A stretch of 9,180 bases of DNA, taken from positions 1 to 9,180 of the forward strand of contig DATHNI010000213.1 in NCBI GenBank assembly GCA_035486135.1, written 5' to 3'. Below, in pieces: positions 6,714 through 9,180 of the stretch. A program made the position numbers and the translations under genes. The DNA comes from JASHVB01 sp035486135 (GTDB lineage: Bacteria > Pseudomonadota > Alphaproteobacteria > Acetobacterales > Acetobacteraceae). The notes below the pieces were generated by a model. That model saw nothing but the letters and a program-made list of their open reading frames with translations, was not told where the DNA came from and ran no database searches. Position 1 is the stretch's first letter. Every line of letters starts with the position of its first letter.

Positions 6714-6812
6714 CCTCGTGTCATGGCCGGCGAAGGCCGCCCACCCACGACTTTGCTGCATGCAACAAAGAAAAGACGTCGGTGGCCGGCCTTCGCCGGC
6801 CATGACACGAGG
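6714..6812. repeat. Nested palindrome with 32-bp arms
   Basis: Arms 6714-6745 and 6781-6812 are reverse complements at 31 of 32 bases. The 35-base loop contains a second near-perfect palindrome, CTTTGCTGCA facing TGCAACAAAG (6751-6770, one mismatch), so the structure is a hairpin within a hairpin. The stem GTCATGGCCGGCGAAGGCC resembles a GC-richer variant of the GTCATGCCGAC repeats at 6334-6464 and 8878-8975. It ends 23 bases before the tetR stop and may help end tetR transcription. Confidence 0.88.
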
Positions 6813-6835
6813 GCGCGTGGCGCGTTCGCCGTAGG

Positions 6836-7534
6836 TCAGTATGTTCGCGGGTTGGTATTAGGTCTCCCCGGTTTGCGGTTGCCCGGCTCGCGGGCAGCCG
6901 GCCTGGGGATGGCGGGCCGGGGCGGACCGCAGATCAGATCCAGCGCGGGCTCGACAATCGCCTGCAAAGCCGTGCGTTGCTCTCCCGCACGCGAGCGGAT
7001 CGCCAAGGTGTGCAGCACCGCCGAGGCAAGTTTCGCCAGGATCGCCGGATCGGCGTCGCCCGGCAACTCGCCCTGAAGCTGCGCCACGCGCATTCGTGCC
7101 GCGAACGCATCGTCGATTTCATGCAGACCGGCAGCCAATGTTTCGCGCACCTCGGCGTCCAGCACCGCCTCGGTCAGCGCGGTGCCGATCAGGAAGCAGC
7201 CGCGCGGACCGTGCGTGCCGGAGTAGTAGAGCGACAGCGCCCGTTCATACACCGCACGCACGCCATCACGCAGAGGCCGGTCGTGCCGCAGCGTCTCCTG
7301 CAAGGCGGCCCGAGCCATCGCGCGGTAGCGTTCCAGCGCGTGGCGGTACAGCGCCTGCTTGTCGCCGAACGCGCCATACAGGCTCGGACGGTTCATGCCG
7401 GTGCCGGCGGTGATGTCGTCCAGCGACGTGGCGGCAAATCCGGCGTCCCAGAACACCGCCATGGCCTGCGCCAAGGCGGTGTCCGGGTCGTATGCGCGCG
7501 GCCGTCCGCGCTTCGCAGCCGATTTTTGTACCAT
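6836..7534 (-). CDS. TetR/AcrR-family transcriptional repressor
   Basis: The 232-residue protein has a classic TetR N-terminal DNA-binding domain. RGRPRAYDP (9-17) leads into helices around AMAVFWDAGFAATSLDDITA (24-43) and the recognition segment GMNRPSLYGAFGDKQALY (46-63). The ligand-binding domain follows, with GPRGCFLIGTALTEAV (109-124), a pattern like that of ComR/AcrR-type regulators. Cys113 is a possible electrophile or redox sensor, which is inference. ATG 7534 was chosen because homology starts just after it; an in-frame ATG at 7582 would put 16 extra residues across the operator. The last 30 residues or so (203-232) are Pro/Arg/Asn-rich and look like read-through into repeat-derived sequence. 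It diverges from the GST gene across 69 bases, which points to repression of gst and of itself. Confidence 0.93.
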   Translation of the reverse strand: MVQKSAAKRGRPRAYDPDTALAQAMAVFWDAGFAATSLDDITAGTGMNRPSLYGAFGDKQALYRHALERYRAMARAALQETLRHDRPLRDGVRAVYERALSLYYSGTHGPRGCFLIGTALTEAVLDAEVRETLAAGLHEIDDAFAARMRVAQLQGELPGDADPAILAKLASAVLHTLAIRSRAGEQRTALQAIVEPALDLICGPPRPAIPRPAAREPGNRKPGRPNTNPRTY

Positions 7535-7587
7535 TCCAGACAAAATCCTTGACGCCCCCGCTTTTCCTACAATACAGTACAAAAATC
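7521..7587. promoter_or_regulatory. Candidate TetR operator: split 11-bp inverted repeat
   Basis: GATTTTTGTAC (7521-7531) and GTACAAAAATC (7577-7587) are perfect reverse complements 45 bases apart. The first arm lies inside codons 2-5 of tetR; the second lies at the likely gst promoter -10 region, next to a small TAC-A-GTA palindrome (7573-7579). The AT-rich arms stand out against the local composition. Two facing half-operators could let the repressor bind both promoters or loop the DNA between them. Confidence 0.5.
7549..7578 (+). promoter_or_regulatory. Candidate gst promoter
   Basis: TTGACG (7549-7554, 5 of 6) and TACAGT (7573-7578, 4 of 6) are 18 bases apart. TACAAT (7568-7573) is a better -10 match but too close to that -35. 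The -10 region overlaps the right arm of the inverted repeat at 7521-7587, so a bound repressor would block RNA polymerase. Confidence 0.45.
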
Positions 7588-7603
7588 AACCAGGGAGGCC
7601 GAC

Positions 7604-8239
7604 ATGGAGCTGTACTTCGCCCCACTCGCGTGTTCGATGGCGACGCGCATCGCGCTTTACGAAGCCGGTGCCACCGCAACGTTCATCAGCGTCAACACCA
7701 GGTCCAAGCGCGTCGCCGACGGCTCGGACTTCCATGCGATCAATCCGATGGGCCAGGTGCCGGTGCTGCGCACCGATGCCGGCGAGTTGCTGATGGAAAA
7801 CCCGGTGGTGCTGCAATACGTGGCCGATCGTCATCCGGAATCCGGCCTGGCGCCGCAAGGCGGCATCGAGCGTTACCGCTTGCAGCAATGGCTCAACTTC
7901 ATCACCTCCGAGCTGCACAAGGTCGTCTTCATTCCGCTGCTCGATCCGCAAACCAATGACGGTGCCAAGGACTATGCCCGCGGCAAAATGGCAACGCGGT
8001 TCCGTTATCTCAACGATCATCTGACCGGCCGTGACTGGTTGCTCGACGGCTTCACGGTGGCGGATGCGTATCTCGTGACCGTGATGAACTGGTCGGGTTT
8101 CACCGGCACCGACCTAGCACCCTGGCCGGCGTTGCAGGCGTATGTCCGGCGCGCCTGCGAACAGCCGAGCGTGGCACGGGCGATGGCCGACGAGCTGGCA
8201 CTGTTCCGGGAGGAGCAGGCGCGCCGCAACGCGGCATAG
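7604..8239 (+). CDS. Glutathione S-transferase, beta-class-like
   Basis: The 211-residue protein has an N-terminal thioredoxin-fold GST domain (1-80) and a helical C-terminal domain (about 87-205). It starts MELYFAPLACSMATRIAL, which places Cys10 at the position of the catalytic cysteine of bacterial beta-class GSTs. The cis-proline motif is NPMGQVPVL (47-55, Pro53), and the glutathione-contacting segment is LMENPVVLQY (63-72). His105-Lys106 match the conserved His/Lys pair of the beta class. The N-capping box is GFTVADAYL (149-157, with Thr151 and Asp154). Expected activities are glutathione conjugation or glutathione-dependent thiol exchange; the substrate is unknown. GGGAGG at 7593-7598 sets the start. 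It diverges from the TetR-type gene, its probable repressor, and is followed 132 bases later by a GFA-type gene on the same strand. Confidence 0.95.
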   Translation: MELYFAPLACSMATRIALYEAGATATFISVNTRSKRVADGSDFHAINPMGQVPVLRTDAGELLMENPVVLQYVADRHPESGLAPQGGIERYRLQQWLNFITSELHKVVFIPLLDPQTNDGAKDYARGKMATRFRYLNDHLTGRDWLLDGFTVADAYLVTVMNWSGFTGTDLAPWPALQAYVRRACEQPSVARAMADELALFREEQARRNAA

Positions 8240-8250
8240 GGACGCGCGCT

Positions 8251-8275
8251 GCCCGGCCGCGCGCCGCGGTCGGGC
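8251..8275 (+). terminator. Possible GC-rich terminator hairpin after gst
   Basis: GCCCGGCCGCG (8251-8261) and CGCGGTCGGGC (8265-8275) pair at 10 of 11 positions around a 3-base loop, starting 12 bases after the gst stop. No T tract follows. It may stop or weaken transcription toward the GFA gene, or it may simply be another GC-rich palindrome. Confidence 0.4.
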
Positions 8276-8371
8276 GCGATCGCCGATCACCGCCATGCCG
8301 GGGGAGGACGTCATGCCGCGCCGGGCGTGGTAGCCTCCGCCGGCAACACGATAGAGCGGAGGCGGAAAGCG

Positions 8372-8761
8372 ATGCTGCAAAACTATGAAGGCGGCTGCCA
8401 TTGCGGCCAGGTGCGTATGCGCGTCCAGGCCGACCTGGCGCTGGTGTCGGATTGCAATTGTTCCATCTGCACCAAGAAGGGCATCCTGCATTTGGTCGTG
8501 CCGCTGGACCGGTTCAGCCTGCTGCAAGGCGAGGACGCGCTGACGACCTATCAATTCGGCAGCAATGTCGCGAAGCACACCTTCTGCCGGCATTGCGGCA
8601 TCCACGCGTTCTATGTGCCGCGCTCGGATCCGGACAAGGTCAGCGTCAACGCCCGTTGCCTGGACGACGTCGATGTGGCGACGCTGCATCCGTCCCGGTC
8701 TTTCGACGGCCGCAACTGGGAAGACGCGATGCGTGCCCGCCGCGCCGCCGAAGCCGGGTAA
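8372..8761 (+). CDS. GFA family (CENP-V/GFA fold) zinc protein
   Basis: The 129-residue protein belongs to the family named after the glutathione-dependent formaldehyde-activating enzyme. It has the complete cysteine pattern: GGCHCG (7-12: Cys9, Cys11), DCNCSICTKKG (27-37: Cys28, Cys30, Cys33) and FCRHCGIHAFY (71-81: Cys72, Cys75). These would bind two zinc ions. KHTFCRHCG and the closing FDGRNWE (111-117) are typical. Members are linked to S-hydroxymethylglutathione formation or other small-molecule chemistry, but most are uncharacterised and a true Gfa activity should not be assumed. ATG 8372 follows GGAGG (8358-8362) at a spacing of nine bases; a GTG at 8327 would add 15 residues of unlikely sequence. 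Its place downstream of a GST fits a glutathione-related role, though the hairpin between them leaves cotranscription open. Confidence 0.93.
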   Translation: MLQNYEGGCHCGQVRMRVQADLALVSDCNCSICTKKGILHLVVPLDRFSLLQGEDALTTYQFGSNVAKHTFCRHCGIHAFYVPRSDPDKVSVNARCLDDVDVATLHPSRSFDGRNWEDAMRARRAAEAG

Positions 8762-8772
8762 TCCAGGAACCG

Positions 8773-9010
8773 TCATCGCGAGGAGTGGAGAGACGCGGCA
8801 ATCCGCCGCGCGCCCGAGAGGCACTGGGTCGGGGTGAAATATTTGCAACGCGGACAGGTGCTACCCGCGCAGCCACCCCGTCATGCCGACGGACCGACTT
8901 GCCTTGCGCGCGCCGCAAAGTCGTGGATGCCGACCGCGGCCTTCGCCCGGGGCAGGCTCTTTGTCGGCATGACGGTGGGTCACGGTCCTCGAGCGGCTCA
9001 CCGTGCGCGG
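8773..9010. repeat. Repeat cluster: diverged repeat A arm plus GTCATGCCGAC inverted repeat
   Basis: The region 8773-8803 aligns without gaps to 3255-3285 at 23 of 31 bases (both start TCAT-GCGAGGA and end GCAATC), so it is a diverged left half of repeat A. Its GACGCGGCAATCC end can pair with 9010-9022. Between them sits a second inverted repeat: 8878-8890 and 8963-8975 are perfect 13-bp complements. Inside it, 8919-8935 is identical to 6412-6428. No gene is visible in this gap. Confidence 0.75.
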
Positions 9011-9180
9011 GATTGCCGCGTCGCTACGCCCCTAACAAGAAACAAGGCCCTCCCCCTCCCCTTGAGGGAGGGGGTTGGGGGGAGGGGTCCGCACCGCACG
9101 GAACCCCTCCCCCCAACCCCCTCCCTCAAGGGGAGGGGGAGGGCCTTGCTTCTTGTTAGGGGCGTAGCGACGCGGCAATC
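9011..9180. repeat. Long palindrome with 78-bp arms and G-quadruplex motifs (repeat B copy 2)
   Basis: Arms 9011-9088 and 9103-9180 are reverse complements at 77 of 78 positions, with a 14-base centre that is itself partly symmetric. It reaches the window edge and may continue. The linker CCTAACAAGAAACAAGG (9031-9047) and the purine/pyrimidine block match the copy behind mcd, and 9009-9047 matches 3322-3360 at 33 of 39 bases. On the plus strand 9066-9087 is a four-tract G-quadruplex motif with loops of 1, 2 and 1; its mirror on the minus strand is at 9104-9125. No gene is seen. Confidence 0.92.

Noticed and set aside
6554..6808. An 84-codon minus-strand frame starting MSWPAKAGHRR
   Set aside because: Its first half is the translation of the palindrome at 6714-6812; there is no ribosome-binding site or recognisable domain.
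6231..6835. A degraded transposase or IS element in the gap
   Set aside because: Inverted repeats are present, but no frame on either strand resembles a transposase and no target-site duplication was found.
8401..9159. A 252-codon plus-strand frame over the GFA gene and terminal repeat
   Set aside because: It is out of frame with the clear GFA protein and continues into palindromic DNA.

Overview
The window is 9.2 kb of very GC-rich DNA. Its long open frames have strong third-position GC, and intergenic palindromes are abundant. The gene families (fused Nnr, malonyl-CoA decarboxylase, AraC/CGNR regulators, beta-class-like GST, GFA protein) and the inverted repeats with a TCAT(T/C)GCGAGGA start or a GTCGTGGATGCCGACC core suggest an alphaproteobacterial chromosome, perhaps Rhodospirillales/Acetobacteraceae. 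That placement is inference from composition and gene content. I see no phage genes, IS transposase, CRISPR array, rRNA or tRNA.

Layout. Positions 1-201 hold an imperfect 50-bp inverted repeat upstream of a two-gene operon: bifunctional NAD(P)H-hydrate repair enzyme (nnr, 323-1831) and malonyl-CoA decarboxylase (1828-3222), joined by an ATGA stop/start overlap. Two strong hairpins follow (3263-3465). Next, on the minus strand, come a CGNR zinc-finger regulator (4924-4292) and a conserved-looking protein of unknown function (4200-3580). Diverging from them is an AraC-type regulator (5006-5854) followed 22 bases later by a VOC/glyoxalase-fold protein (5877-6230). A 605-base non-coding stretch (6231-6835) holds two large inverted repeats. 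Then a TetR-type repressor (7534-6836, minus) diverges from a glutathione S-transferase (7604-8239), with a GFA/CENP-V-fold zinc protein after it (8372-8761). The window ends in a 410-base nest of palindromes (8773-9180), homologous in parts to the one behind the decarboxylase gene.

How the genes fit together. The left operon is housekeeping: metabolite repair plus malonyl-CoA removal. From 3580 to 8761 there are two divergent regulator/enzyme modules. Their enzymes (VOC, GST, GFA) belong to families often linked to glutathione chemistry or detoxification of electrophiles, which suggests a small stress or xenobiotic-response locus, but no substrate can be named. The TetR-GST spacer carries a perfect split 11-bp inverted repeat, one arm lying in the first codons of tetR and the other at the gst promoter, a good candidate for autoregulated divergent control.

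The least ordinary material is non-coding: at least five long inverted repeats in 9 kb, two of them copies of one modular element whose stems appear to have changed in a compensatory way. I find no convincing new multi-gene system. The best leads are the repeat family, the TetR split operator, the Cys/His cluster in the AraC sensor domain and the unknown protein at 3580-4200.
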